Assembly: GCA_030272585.1 (NCBI GenBank) | Contig: BSYQ01000001.1 | Location: forward strand, 248,001-312,000 | Direction: 5' to 3' | From: Bryopsis sp. KO-2023 | Taxonomy: Eukaryota; Chlorophyta; Ulvophyceae; Bryopsidales; Bryopsidaceae | Length of the DNA: 64,000 bases | In this document: one piece after another, positions 54,266-64,000 of the stretch | Layout: each line of letters opens with the position of its first letter | Position numbering within the stretch: the stretch's first letter is position 1 | The notes under the pieces: generated by a model | Database searches by the model: none | Told to the model about the DNA's origin: nothing | What the model saw: the letters and a program-made list of their open reading frames with translations, nothing else | Position numbers and translations under genes: made by a program

Positions 54266-54281
54266 GGTTACAGCTGTAACC
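54266..54281. promoter_or_regulatory. 16 bp palindrome at the polypurine tract / U3 junction of C
   Basis: GGTTACAGCTGTAACC, fourth copy in the window. Confidence 0.85.
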
Positions 54282-54811
54282 CCAAACCACGTCGCCTCCA
54301 CCGATTTCGTCACACTGGCCAAGGCCAGAGTGCTATCGGGTAGAGGAGGGGTAGTTAGGACAGTCCAGCCACAGTCTGGAAGTAGCAGTCCAGCTGCGGA
54401 AATGGCTAGGTTGGACGGTCCTAGGGGTAGACTAAGGGAAGGGATTGAGGGAGGTTAGGAAGATCAGCTAGGTTTGATAGGTTAGGTAGTCCCCATCGGT
54501 AGGTGGGATCCTAGGTGATCAGTGGGACTAGGGTGAGTCAGGCGGCAGCCTATTTAAATGGCTGATCTTAGGTTATTGGACATTCTGGGTGAGGTTTTTG
54601 TGTTTATTCGAGTTTGGACCTTTATTGATTGTTGTAAGAAAGCTTGTGTGAAGAGTCCTGAGTAAGGTGCCTTGCAAAGGCCGTGTGATCAACTTCAAGA
54701 GGGGCTGTCCCCACTTCCGCCGTTCCCGTTCTGCAGAAACGCCATCACCACCGTTAAGTACGGCTGCAGGGGTGACCCCAGCGGTCAAGGTTACCCTATT
54801 TGTAGGTTACA
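54275..54811 (+). repeat. 3' LTR of element C
   Basis: 537 bp, ends TGTAGGTTACA, followed by the target copy ATCGAC. TATTTAAA at 54551-54558 is a candidate TATA box. Confidence 0.92.
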
Positions 54812-56956
54812 ATCGACATCCATAGCAGAGTACAAGATTGATGCCAGAACTTCCTCTGGTTCCTCCATGGCTGCTGTCACTGGGTCGGTCTGCTCGAAAT
54901 CCATAATAAACTCATCGTCAAGTTCTGCTTGGAAGCTCTGCACCCGGTTGGGACAATTTCTTCTGTAATGTCCAAGGTCTAAGCAATGCCAACACGTGAC
55001 TTCGCTCATGTTTATCCGTCCACTCCTTCTCCTCCATTCACTTCCTCTGTGGTTTCCCCGGCCTCTTTCCCCATTGGTAGGTATTCGATCCACTCCAGCG
55101 TCTCCAGTAATGCCATGGCTCACCCCTGCCAGCTCGGGTTCTTCCGATTGTCGCATATCTGCTACCCTTTCTGTCAAGGCAGAGATCATCCTCCTGAGTT
55201 CGCTATACTGCCGCCCCGATATTCTCACTTGCTGCTCCACTCCTCGAAGTCTTGAATCCGTCACAATTTTGTGATCACGCATTTCCTTCCTTAGGCTGTC
55301 AATTTGCCCATTTACTCTCCGATCCATCACGCCCACTTCTGCCAAAACACGCTCCAATGCTGCATGCTCCTGCAGTTCTCCCATCAGTTCGGTTGCTGGG
55401 ACCGTCACTTCCTTCTGGGTGGAACTGGGGTCCACTTGTCTCTTCTCAACTTGTCTGGCTCTGGCACTGACTCCTTCCAAAGTATCCTCCATGGGTGCAT
55501 GAAGTATGGGTGTCAACTCCCCCCGAGCTCCATCCTTGAACGATCGATGTAATGTCTCATTCGCCACGGTTGGACTGCCTGGTACCCTGTCCGCTTCCAC
55601 TTGCTCCTGGGATGGCGCAGATGCACACTCGTCCTCTGGTTCATCACATTTCCGGCTTTGTTCCAAGGTATGGGCCACTAGTGTTGCTGGGGCAATTCCA
55701 AACCAGGCCAGCATGTCCGTTTGCAACTTCTGCCACGTCCTCAATGGGTTTGGCACTCCTTCCACAAGGGCTGGATGTCTGGATATCCAATTGTCAACCC
55801 ATGACCGAGCCTCCCTGGTTGTATAGCGGACCAGTCTCTCTATCCTCTCGTCTTCGTGTGGCTGCACTGCTGGGGGTACGTTCCAGCCAGAGCCTTCAGC
55901 GAGGATCCCATAGGAACGTAACCTGGTGGCCACATCTTCTGCCTCTGCACCCGTAAATGCGGGTAAATGACTGTTAGTCAACCGATTAGGAGGTCCTTCT
56001 GCTGGATGTATCATGGCGCCGCCACTGCCTGGAGTCGGTGGACAAACGGGTGGTGGAACAGGAGGTCTTGGTGGAACGGATGGAACAACTGGACCAGGTG
56101 GCACAATTGGAGGAATATGGGGGAGACTGGCAGCAAAGGCAAATGGGTTCAGTGGTGGATGTACTGGGGGCACAGGCTCTTCCTCGGGACTAGAGGATGT
56201 CTCCCTCTTGTCTCTTTCCCCTTCAGGTTTGTCTTCGTCGGAACTGGAACTCGAGGGCTCCGATGGGTCAACAGGAAAACCTGGCTCAATACGCACAACA
56301 CTCCCTTCGGGCCGGCTGACTGCATTAGGATAATCAGTTCCTCCGGGGCCTGCCCTGTCGGTAGCGCCTCCATTTCCTCCGTTCCTTGCAGCAACACTGC
56401 TCTCTTCTTCCTCTTCTTGTCTGACTTCTTCCTTAACCACAACTTCTGGCTCAACAAAGGCTTCCTCCTCTTCTTTGATCACTCGTCTTGCTTCGTCTTC
56501 TTCTTTTACTTCTTCCGCAAGCACTTCTTCCTCCTCTTGGACAACCTCGGCTTCTCCTTGGTCAGTAACGCCAACGAGGTTTCCTTCTTGTACCTCCCCT
56601 CCAATGGGGTCAACACTTGCTTGCTCTTCTTCTTCTTTAACGACAGCAACCATTTCGTCGTCTACCTCTGCCCTCGTAACCTCGTCTCCAGCAGCTCTGT
56701 CTTCTTGTCTTGCTTCATGTTCTCCAGGAACACTCTCGACCATCACAACCTCTTTCTCGTCAACCTCGTTCACTTCCTCGTTGTCCCAGCCGCCAAGAAA
56801 GTCTTCCTTCAACACCCCTTCGTCGTCAACAAGACCAGCCTCAGAAAAAGCACCAACACTTCCTTGTGCCTCAGAAACCTCAACGTTCACTCCTTCTGCA
56901 CCACCAAGGCCTTCTTCCTCGTTTGGTTCTTCTTCCTCGTTCACTTTTTCCGTCAA
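54812..56956 (-). pseudogene. Element B gag, first fragment
   Basis: This is the same protein as A gag: Glu-rich start, Pro-rich block, gag core and CCHC knuckle CWHCLDLGHYRRNC near residue 654. It has an extra segment of about 30 residues after GGATDRAGPGG that A lacks. Several other substitutions separate the two. C is inserted at the codons for SAMDVD, where ATCGAC is duplicated. The frame opens at TTG, with no nearby ATG. Confidence 0.87.
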
Positions 56957-57438
56957 GATCTTCTTTTTCCTTCAGCGCCGCCACAGATCTGAGTGGCAAG
57001 TCTCCCTTCTGGTCGTGATCCTTCTCTTTTACCCTTTGTTCTCCTCCAAACCTCGGACAAGTGCTGCCCTTGCTTCTTTTTCCAGCTTATGCACCTCGTC
57101 ACTCTTTCTTGTATTCGTTCCCGACCTTGTTGCAGCCCAAACAAGACAAAAGCGACCCAACAGCAGTTCTGACCTAACCTTAGGTTAAGATCCCACAAGA
57201 TCCCGAAACCCACAAAGCTTTTTCGCCTTCTCTTTACCCTTGTGAGCGACTCAAGCTCGCCCTTGTACCCTTTTGAAACGTATCCACCCCTGTGGGTCCT
57301 TCTCTTCACTTTTGCAAGAGCTTACTCCGCTTCTTTTCTCACTCTCAGGTCTTGCTCGTCCAGACTGCCCACTTATAACGACTGCCAGAGCCGTAGTGCA
57401 CGTCCGCTGCAGCACAGCTAAAAAGTGTGCGCGCCTGG
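56957..57438 (-). other. Leader of element B
   Basis: Non-coding leader, nearly the same as that of A. No confident start codon for gag is found in it. Confidence 0.5.
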
Positions 57439-57450
57439 GCTCCGAAACCA
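57439..57450 (-). other. Primer-binding site of element B
   Basis: TGGTTTCGGAGC on the minus strand, adjoining the LTR. Confidence 0.85.
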
Positions 57451-58040
57451 ACAAATGGCGTCGTCCTGACCGCTGGGGTCACCCCTGCAGCTGGAGTAAC
57501 GGTTGCAGAGTCGTTCTTTGCAGAAATAGAACGGAAGAAGTGGGGACAGCCCCTTGGGTTTGATCACACGGGTTCACAATAGCACTCTTCACTCAAGACC
57601 CTCCCTCAAAGCTCTTTTACAACAACCCAAAGTCCGAACTCAAACAAAACAAGAAGATCCACACCAAGAAGAATACAATACCCTAAGATCAGCCATTTAA
57701 ATAGGCTGCAGCCTGACTCACCCTTGTCCCATTGATCGCCTAGGATCCCACCTACTGATTAAGACAACCTAACCCATCAAGCCTAACTGATCTTTCTAAC
57801 CACCCAAAGTCCACTCACTCCCTCAGTACCAATCCCTAGGACTGTCCAACCTAGTCAACCTTGTAGCTGAACTGCTACCTCTAGGCTGTGGTGGGACTGC
57901 TATGGCAGGACTGCCCTGGGTGACTGTAAACCCCACTCAAACCTTGTAAGACTGCCCTAACTACCTCCCCTCTACTCGACAGCACTCTGGCCCTGGCCAG
58001 TGTGACGAAATCGGTGGAGGCGACGTGGTTGGGGGTTACA
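57451..58040 (-). repeat. 5' LTR of element B
   Basis: 590 bp, matching the left copy. The inner end lacks the terminal GGTTACA and meets the primer-binding site at CATTTGT|TGGTTTCGG. Confidence 0.92.
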
Positions 58041-60832
58041 CACGGTACCATTTGCTTGCATTGTCCAAGGGCAATAGGTAGAGCGGGGATGTACCCTACT
58101 GCCTGCCGAGTCTGTCCATTGCAGTCCCGGTAACGCCCTCTTGGTGCCTCCATTAGATGTGTTAATCCCGTTTGTGTTAGGAGTTTTTTGGATATCACAC
58201 AGGCACTCGCTCCGGTGTCAATGATCGCTCCTGGCACTTTGGTTTCCATCACTTTGGCTGTGGCTGTAGTGACTGCATATGAGCTTGTCTTGTCCACTTC
58301 TGCCATGGTGGTAACTGCTGGGACTTTCGCCATAGGCACCCGTAATGCCTTCAACCATGCGTCGATCAACTCCGGGTGGTGCTGACAAAGGTTTGCTACC
58401 GATACTTCTGCAGTCAGTCCTTCCACAAGCTTCTTGGCTTCCGCTGTAGTAAACATGCGCTTCTCCTTTGGCTTCACTGTTGATTTCTTGACCATCTTCT
58501 TCTTCTTTGCCATGGTATTTCTGGGCGATGGTACTTGCATCGGTCTATGCATCAATGGCGGCATCACAACTGGCTTGGATCCTTGTGGCACATCTTCTGG
58601 CTTCGGCAATCGCTTTGGAATCTCTTCTGGCCCTTTCTTTGATTCAAGGTTTGGCTGCTCTTTCAGTTTCTCCATTACAACATCTTCTGCAGTAGTTGCT
58701 TGCGGTTCTGAGGGTATTGGGCTCGTATCCACAGGAGTCCCTCCATTGCTTCCTTGGGCACTGTCCATTGCTCCATTGTCGTCATCCATAGCAGAGTACA
58801 AGATTGATGCCATGACTCCCTCTGGTTCCTCCATGGCTGCTGTCACTGGGTCGGTCTGCTCGAAATCCATAATCAATTGATCTTCCAGTTCTGCTTGGAA
58901 ACTCTGCATTCGGTTGGGACAATTTCTTCTGTAATGTCCAAGGTCTAAGCAATGCCAACACGTGACTTCGCTCATGTCTATCCTTCCACTCCTTCTCCTC
59001 CATTCATTTCCTCTGTTCCTTCCCCGGCCTCTTCCTCCATTGGTAAGTATTCCATCCGCTCCAGTGCCTCCAGTAGTGCCATAGTCCACCCTTGCCAGCT
59101 CGGGTTCTTCCGATTGTCGAATATCTGCTACCCTTTCTGTCAAGGCAGAGATCATCCTCCTGAGTTCGCTATACTGCCGCCCAGATATTCTCACTTGCTG
59201 CTCCACTCCTCGAAGTCTTGAATCCGTCACAATTTTGTGATCACGCATTTCTTTCCTTAGGCTGTCAATTTGCCCATTTACTCTCCGATCCATAACGCCC
59301 ACTTCTGCCAAAACAGGCTCCAATGCTGCATGCTCCTGCAGTTCTCCCATCAGTTCGGTTGCTGGGACCGTCACTTCCTTCTGGGTGGAGCTGGGGTCCA
59401 CTTGTCTCTTCTCAACTTGTCTGGCTCTCGCACTGACTCCTTCCAAAGTATCCTCCATGGGTGCATGAAGTATGGGTGTCAACTCCCCCTGAGCTCCATC
59501 CTTGTTCGATCGAAGTAAGGACCCATCTGCCACGGCTGGATTGCCTGGTACTCTGTTCGCTTCCACTTGCTGTTGCCCTTGGGATGGCACAGATGTATAC
59601 TCGTCCACTGTTTCATCACCCTTCCGGCTTTGCTCCAAGGTATGGGCTACTGGTGTTGCTGGGGCAACTCCAAACCAGGCCAGCATGTCCGTTTGCAACT
59701 TCTGCCACGTCCTCAATGGGTTTGGCACTCCTTCCACAAGGGCTGGATGTCTGGATATCCAATTGTCAACCCATGACCGAGCCTCCCTGGTTGTATAGCG
59801 GACCAGTCTCTCTATCCTCTCGTCTTCGTGTGGCTGCACTGCTGGGGGTACGTTCCAGCCAGAGCCTTCAGCGAGGATCCCATAGGAACGTAACCAGGTG
59901 GCCACATCTTCTGCCTCTGCACCCGTAAATGCGGGTAAATGACTGTTAGTCAACCGATTAGGAAGTCCTTCTGCTGGATGTATCATGGCGCCGCCACTGC
60001 CTGGAGTCGGTGGACAAACTGGTGGTGGAACAGGAGGTCTTGGTGGAACGGGTGGAACAACTGGACCAGGTGGCACAATTGGAGGAATCTGGGGGAGACT
60101 GGCAGCAAAGGCAAATGGGTTCAGTGGTGGATGTACTGGGGGCACAGGCTCTTCCTCGAAACTAGAGGATGTCTCCCTCTCGTCTCTTTCCCCTTCAGGT
60201 TTGTCTTCGTCGGAACTGGAACTCGAGGGCTCGTTGGTAGCGCCTCCATTTCCTCCGTTCCCTGCAGCAACACTGCTCTCTTCTTCCTCTTCTTGTTTGA
60301 CTTCTTCCTTAACCACAACTTCTGGCTCAACAAAGGCTTCCTCCTCTTCTTTGGTCACTCGTCTTGCTTCGTCTTCTTCTTTTACTTCTTCCGCAAGCAC
60401 TTCTTCCTCCTCTTGGACAACCTCGGCTTCTCCTTGGTCAGTAACGCCAACGAGGTTTCCTTCTTGTACCTCCCTTCCAGTGGGGTCAACACTTGCTTGC
60501 TCTTCTTCTTCTTTAACGACAGCAACCACTTCGTCGTCTACCTCTGCCCTCGTAACCTCGTCTCCAGCAGCTCTGTCTTCTTGTCTTGCTTCACGTTCTT
60601 CAGGAACACTCTCGACCATCACAACCTCTTTCTCGTCAACCTCGTTCACTTCCTCGTTATCCCAGCCGCCAAGAAAGTCTTCCTTCAATACCCCTTCGTC
60701 GTCAACAAGACCAGCCTCAGAAAAAGCACCAACACTTCCTTGTGCCTCAGAAACCTCAACGTTCACTCCTTCTGCACCACCAAGGCCTTCTTCCTCGTTT
60801 GGTTCTTCTTCCTCGTTCACTTTTTCCGTCAA
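58041..60832 (-). pseudogene. Element A gag-protease, first fragment
   Basis: The frame opens at a TTG with an in-frame TGA just upstream and no nearby ATG, so its true start is unclear. Residues 1-200 are extremely Glu-rich. A Pro-rich block (VPPRPPVPPPVCPP) follows. The gag core has WISRHPALVEGVPNPLRTW. The CCHC knuckle CWHCLDLGHYRRNC lies near residue 626, then a Lys-rich linker and the retropepsin active site IIDTGASACVISKKLL near 870. Element B enters inside the protease after MVPC. The protein continues at 36496. Confidence 0.87.
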
Positions 60833-61314
60833 GATCTTCTTTTTCCTTCAGCGCCGCCACAGATCTGAGTGGCAAGTCTCCCTTCTGGTCGTGATCCTTC
60901 TCTTTTACCCTCTGTTCTCCTCCAAACCTCGGATAAGTACTGCCCTTGCTTCTTTTTCCACCTTATGCAGTTCGTCACTCTTTCTTGTATTTGTTCTCGA
61001 CCTTGCTGCAGCCCAAACAAGACAAAAGCGACCCAACAGCAGTTCTGACCTAACCTTAGGTTAAGATCCCACAAGATCCCGAAACCCACAAAGCTTTTTC
61101 GCCTTCTCTTCACCCTTGTGAGCGACCCAAGCTCGACCTTGTACCCTTTTGAAACGTATCCACCCCTGTGGGTCCTTCTCTTCACTCTTGCAAGAGCTTA
61201 CTCCGCTTCTTTTCTCACTCTCAGGTCTTGCTCGTCCAGACTGCCCACTTATAACGACTGCCAGAGCCGTAGTGCACGTCTGCTGCAGCACAGCTAAAAA
61301 GTGTGCGCGCCTGG
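60833..61314 (-). other. Leader of element A
   Basis: About 480 bases lie between the primer-binding site and the gag frame. A frame without ATG overlaps the gag start and recurs in B, but differs from it mostly by amino-acid changes, so I treat the leader as untranslated. Confidence 0.5.
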
Positions 61315-61326
61315 GCTCCGAAACCA
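61315..61326 (-). other. Primer-binding site of element A
   Basis: TGGTTTCGGAGC on the minus strand, directly after the LTR. Confidence 0.85.
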
Positions 61327-61909
61327 ACAAATGGCGTCGCCTTGACCGCTGGGGTCACCCCTGCAGCTGGACTTAACGGTTGTGGAGGCGTTTTTGCAGA
61401 AATGGAACGGCGGAAGTGGGGACAGCCCCCTTCTTAGCTTGATCACACGGCCTTGCAAGGCACTTTTCCACTCAGGTCTTTCCTTTAAGCTTTCTTACAC
61501 CAATCTCAGAGTCCAAACTCGAACAAAAACAAGAACCTAACCCAGAAGTCCAATACCCTAAGATCAGCCATTTAAATAGGCTGCCGCCTGACTCACCCTG
61601 GTCCCACTGATCACCTAGGATCCCACCTACTGATGGAGACTTCCTAACCCATCAAGCCTAGTTGATCTTCCTAACCACTCTCAATCCCTTCCCTCAGCAC
61701 CAACCCCTAGGAACGTCCAACCTAGTCATTTCTGTAGCTGAACTGCTACTTCTAAACTGTGGCGGAACTGCTATGGCAGAACTGTCCCGGGGTGACTGCT
61801 AGCCCTACGTAATCCGTCTGGGACTGCCTCAAGCAGCATTCCCTCCCCTGATATCACTCTAGCCCTGGAGGTGACAAAATTGGTCGAGGCGACGTGGTTT
61901 GGGGTTACA
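61327..61909 (-). repeat. 5' LTR of element A
   Basis: This copy matches the left one but lacks the terminal GGTTACA at its inner end. There the sequence goes straight into the primer-binding site. Confidence 0.92.
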
Positions 61910-64000
61910 CTTGTGAAGCCACACCGAAAGGGAAGGTCGGTCGTTTGGAAAACGTTGAACTGGCGGGTACTCTGTTGGAGGCAGAGTCTCCTGCAAGTAG
62001 GTCAGTGGATGAATTGGCGGGTACTCTGCTGGAGGCAGAGTCTCCTGCAAGTAGGTCAGTGGATGAATTGGCGGGTACTCTGCTGGAGGCAGAGTCTCCT
62101 GCAAGTAGGTCAGTGGATGAATTGGCGGGTACTCTGTTGGAGGCAGAGTCTCCTGCAAGTAGGTCAGTGGATGAATTGGCGGGTACTCTGCTGGGGGCAG
62201 AGTCTCCTGCGAGTAGGTCAGTGGATGAATTAGTGGGTGCTGCTGCAGGGGCAGTAGCATCTGCAGGAATTTTGAAGGAGGTTTCCGGGAATGAGGAGGC
62301 TGGTCGGTCGAGTGGAACCACCACCTCTCAGGTCCCTGAGGCAGGAGGTGCAGGGCCAGGCGGGGCCACACCTGACCTGCATGAGTTTTCTGTGCATGTG
62401 AGTGCTGACAGTGATCTGAGGGCAGACACTGCAGACTCGTTTTCAGTGAGAGAGGAGTCTGGGCTGGGCAGACCTAATGAAGTTTGCTTTCAAGGACATA
62501 GCTTAGATGAACCCCCACTTTTGAAGTTGAGAGGAGTCCATGGGGGGACTCAGGGAATGTTGAAGACCACAGGTTTTGTGGCAGGTTGTTTTTCTCGAAT
62601 ATTGATAGATAGTGGAGCAACTGACAATTTTGTTTCAAAAGATTGGTTGCTTGAAAATGGCATTCAGACAGAAGCTGCTGAGGTACTGACTGAGGTGCAG
62701 TTAGCAGATGGTAAAACCTCAGAAAAGGTAGAAAAAGAACTGCAGGCCAGTGTCAAAATGGGCAAGTTTGTGTCAGAGGAAAAGATGTATGCCATAACAC
62801 TAGGGAGGTACGACCTGGTGTTAGGAATGTCTTGGTTAAGCAAACACAACCCTGTCATAGATTGGCAAAAGAAGTTGTTGGTTTTGCAGACACCTCAGGG
62901 AGCAGTCAATCTTAGAATGCAGACTGGTAGAGTAGAAGATTGCAGTACAGCAGAATTGGATCTGATGTCTGCAGCAGAGTTCGCACAGGCTGCTCGCAAG
63001 GGCAGACCTATATATTTACTTCATTTGAGAGAAGTGGATGTTGAGCATGCAATAAATGGGTTAGAAAGTACTGAAGCAGTAAAAGGAAGTTTTGCAGATA
63101 CAGTCTCAGAGGAAGAAAGAGAAGCTTTGCAGTTGGAAAAAGAAATCAGAAAAGAGTTTCAGGATTTGTTCAAAGAAGAACTGCCTCAGGAGTTACCTCC
63201 TGACAGAGGTGTTAACCACAAGATAGAACTTGTGGAAGGGGCAGAACCAGTAAAGAAGGGACTTTACAGGGCTAGTTTTGCAGAAAGAGAAGAACTGAAA
63301 AAGCAGTTGGCAGAGTTGCTGAAACAGGGTTTTATCAGACCTAGCAAGTCACCCTGGGGATCACCAGTTTTATTCGTTCCAAAGAAAAATGGGAAGTTGA
63401 GAATGTGTGTCGATTTCAGGGCACTGAATAAACTGACAGTGAAAAACAGGTATCCTATTCCAAGGATTGAGGAGTTGCTAGATCAGATTCAGGGAGCTCG
63501 TTGTTTCAGTAAAATAGATCTCTGCTCAGGTTATCATCAAGTGCGGTTGGACCCTGCAGATTCAGAAAAGACGGCCTTCCGCACTAGATATGGGCTTTTT
63601 GAATATGTGGTTCTTCCTTTTGGGCTGACAAATGCCCCTGCCACCTTTATGAACACCATGAACCATGTTCTTCATGATTTCTTGGATATTTTCTGCATAG
63701 TTTATCTGGATGACATTTTGGTTTACAGCAGGAATTGGGCTGAACACAAGGTTCACTTGCAGAAAGTGCTGCAGAGACTGAGGGAACAGAAACTGTATGC
63801 TTCAGCTACTAAATGTGACATCTGCAAGATGCAGGTGGAGTTTTTGGGACATGAAGTGAGTGCTGCAGGTATACAGGTGTTGCAGAACAAAGTGCAGGTC
63901 ATCAGGGACTGGCCTCCCTTAACGTCAGTGAAGGACCTCAGATCCTTCCTTGGCCTGGCAAATTACTACAGAAGGTTCATCAAGGACTTCTCTGCCAGGG
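61910..64000 (+). pseudogene. R0 pro-pol, second fragment: protease and RT (runs off window)
   Basis: The frame continues from 31706 after one target copy is discounted and is open to the window edge. It starts with five 18-residue repeats, then a retropepsin with [17 protein letters not shown] near 62600-62650. A Ty3/gypsy RT follows: [54 protein letters not shown] and [11 protein letters not shown]. The window ends in the RT connection ([12 protein letters not shown]). All RT catalytic aspartates are present. The gene is interrupted but otherwise undecayed. Confidence 0.88.
61957..62226 (+). repeat. 54 bp tandem repeat, five copies, in R0 pro-pol
   Basis: The unit starts TTGGCGGGTACTCTG and has a period of exactly 54 bp (starts near 61961, 62015, 62069, 62123 and 62177). 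It encodes the 18-residue unit [18 protein letters not shown] in frame. A sixth copy is degenerate. Confidence 0.9.

Larger units (their letters stand above)
42117..54811 (+). mobile_element. Composite LTR element C, innermost of the nest
   Basis: This 12,695 bp insertion in B gag is flanked by ATCGAC (42111-42116 and 54812-54817). Its outer LTRs are identical by eye. Inside are a 5.4 kb non-coding half, an internal polypurine tract plus LTR-like segment (48051-48332) plus primer-binding site, a 5'-truncated RT-RNase H gene and an integrase gene with a long extension. It has no gag. The outer target duplication shows that the whole composite integrated as one unit. Confidence 0.9.
36503..58040 (-). 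mobile_element. LTR retrotransposon B, inserted in A and split by C
   Basis: The insertion spans 21,538 bp, of which about 8.8 kb is B. On the minus strand: 5' LTR (58040-57451), primer-binding site, gag-protease start (56956-54812), element C, the rest of gag-protease (42110-40590), pol (40593-38578), integrase remnant and 3' LTR (37100-36503). The target CACGGT is repeated at 36497-36502 and 58041-58046, which falls in the middle of the A protease gene. Confidence 0.93.
31707..61909 (-). mobile_element. LTR retrotransposon A, inserted in R0 and split by B
   Basis: The whole insertion is 30,203 bp, of which about 8.7 kb is A itself. Reading on the minus strand: 5' LTR (61909-61327), primer-binding site, gag-protease start (60832-58041), element B, the rest of gag-protease (36496-35749), pol (35752-33737), integrase remains and 3' LTR (32296-31707). 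The 6 bp target CTTGTG is repeated at 31701-31706 and 61910-61915. Confidence 0.93.
28845..64000 (+). mobile_element. Ty3/gypsy-like retrotransposon R0, split by element A
   Basis: R0 has a left LTR (about 28845-29195), a primer-binding site, two small ORFs, gag and the start of pro-pol up to 31706. It resumes at 61910 with protease and RT up to the window edge. The 30.2 kb element A lies between, with CTTGTG duplicated at both borders. R0 itself interrupts E1 RNase H. Its 3' end is outside the window. Confidence 0.85.

Noticed and set aside
55967-56992. Long plus-strand frame of 341 codons opposite B gag (and 359 codons at 59985-61064 opposite A)
   Set aside because: It is the mirror of the Glu/Pro-rich gag sequence. 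Runs of Ser and Phe come from reverse-reading GAA/GAG codons.
60829-61185. 118-codon frame in the leader of A (and at 56953-57309 in B)
   Set aside because: It has no ATG. Its differences between A and B are mostly amino-acid changes, so there is no sign of selection as a protein.

Overview
The window is nuclear DNA of a eukaryote. It holds spliced protein genes with GT-AG introns of about 60 to 740 bases, low-complexity pyrimidine-rich spacers and a very large block of nested LTR retrotransposons. Three genes point to a photosynthetic lineage: a BAT2-N protein closer to plant MOS1 than to animal PRRC2, a plastid-type Nog1/PDE318-like GTPase and a glutamate-receptor-like channel. The GTPase starts with a signal-peptide-like segment, which would fit a secondary (complex) plastid. 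The exact lineage cannot be fixed from the sequence; an alga is the best inference.

Positions 1-23607 form the gene-bearing part. In order they are: a MOS1/BAT2-N-like gene (minus), a USP36/42-type ubiquitin protease in nine exons (minus, reconstructed with all phases matching), a 4.3 kb pyrimidine-rich spacer, an unrecognised proline-rich protein (minus), a TatD-type metal-dependent DNase in eight exons (plus), the Nog1-type GTPase in three exons (minus) and a short glutamate-receptor-like channel in three exons (minus).

Positions 23786-64000 are transposons inserted into one another to five levels. E1 (plus, 23786-28844) has gag-protease and a retroelement pol, and is itself split by a 963 bp hAT-like foldback element (27638-28600). 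E1 is interrupted by R0 (plus, 28845 to beyond 64000). R0 is split at 31706/61910 by element A (minus, 31707-61909). A is split by element B (minus, 36503-58040), and B is split by element C (plus, 42117-54811). A, B and C each have a pair of LTRs that look identical by eye and a perfect 6 bp target duplication (CTTGTG, CACGGT and ATCGAC), which proves the nesting order. A and B are Ty3/gypsy-like with gag, protease, RT and RNase H but a deleted integrase core. C has RT, RNase H and an intact integrase but no gag, so the family looks like complementing partial elements.

The most unusual items are: the C integrase frame, which continues for about 700 residues into a Pro/Gly-rich region ending in an unrecognised Cys/His-rich domain; an array of 80 bp repeats that each carry a TATA box; two small R0 proteins that share a new HxH/CxxPxC motif; LTR ends that differ systematically between 5' and 3' copies; and likely -1 frameshift sites in three element families.
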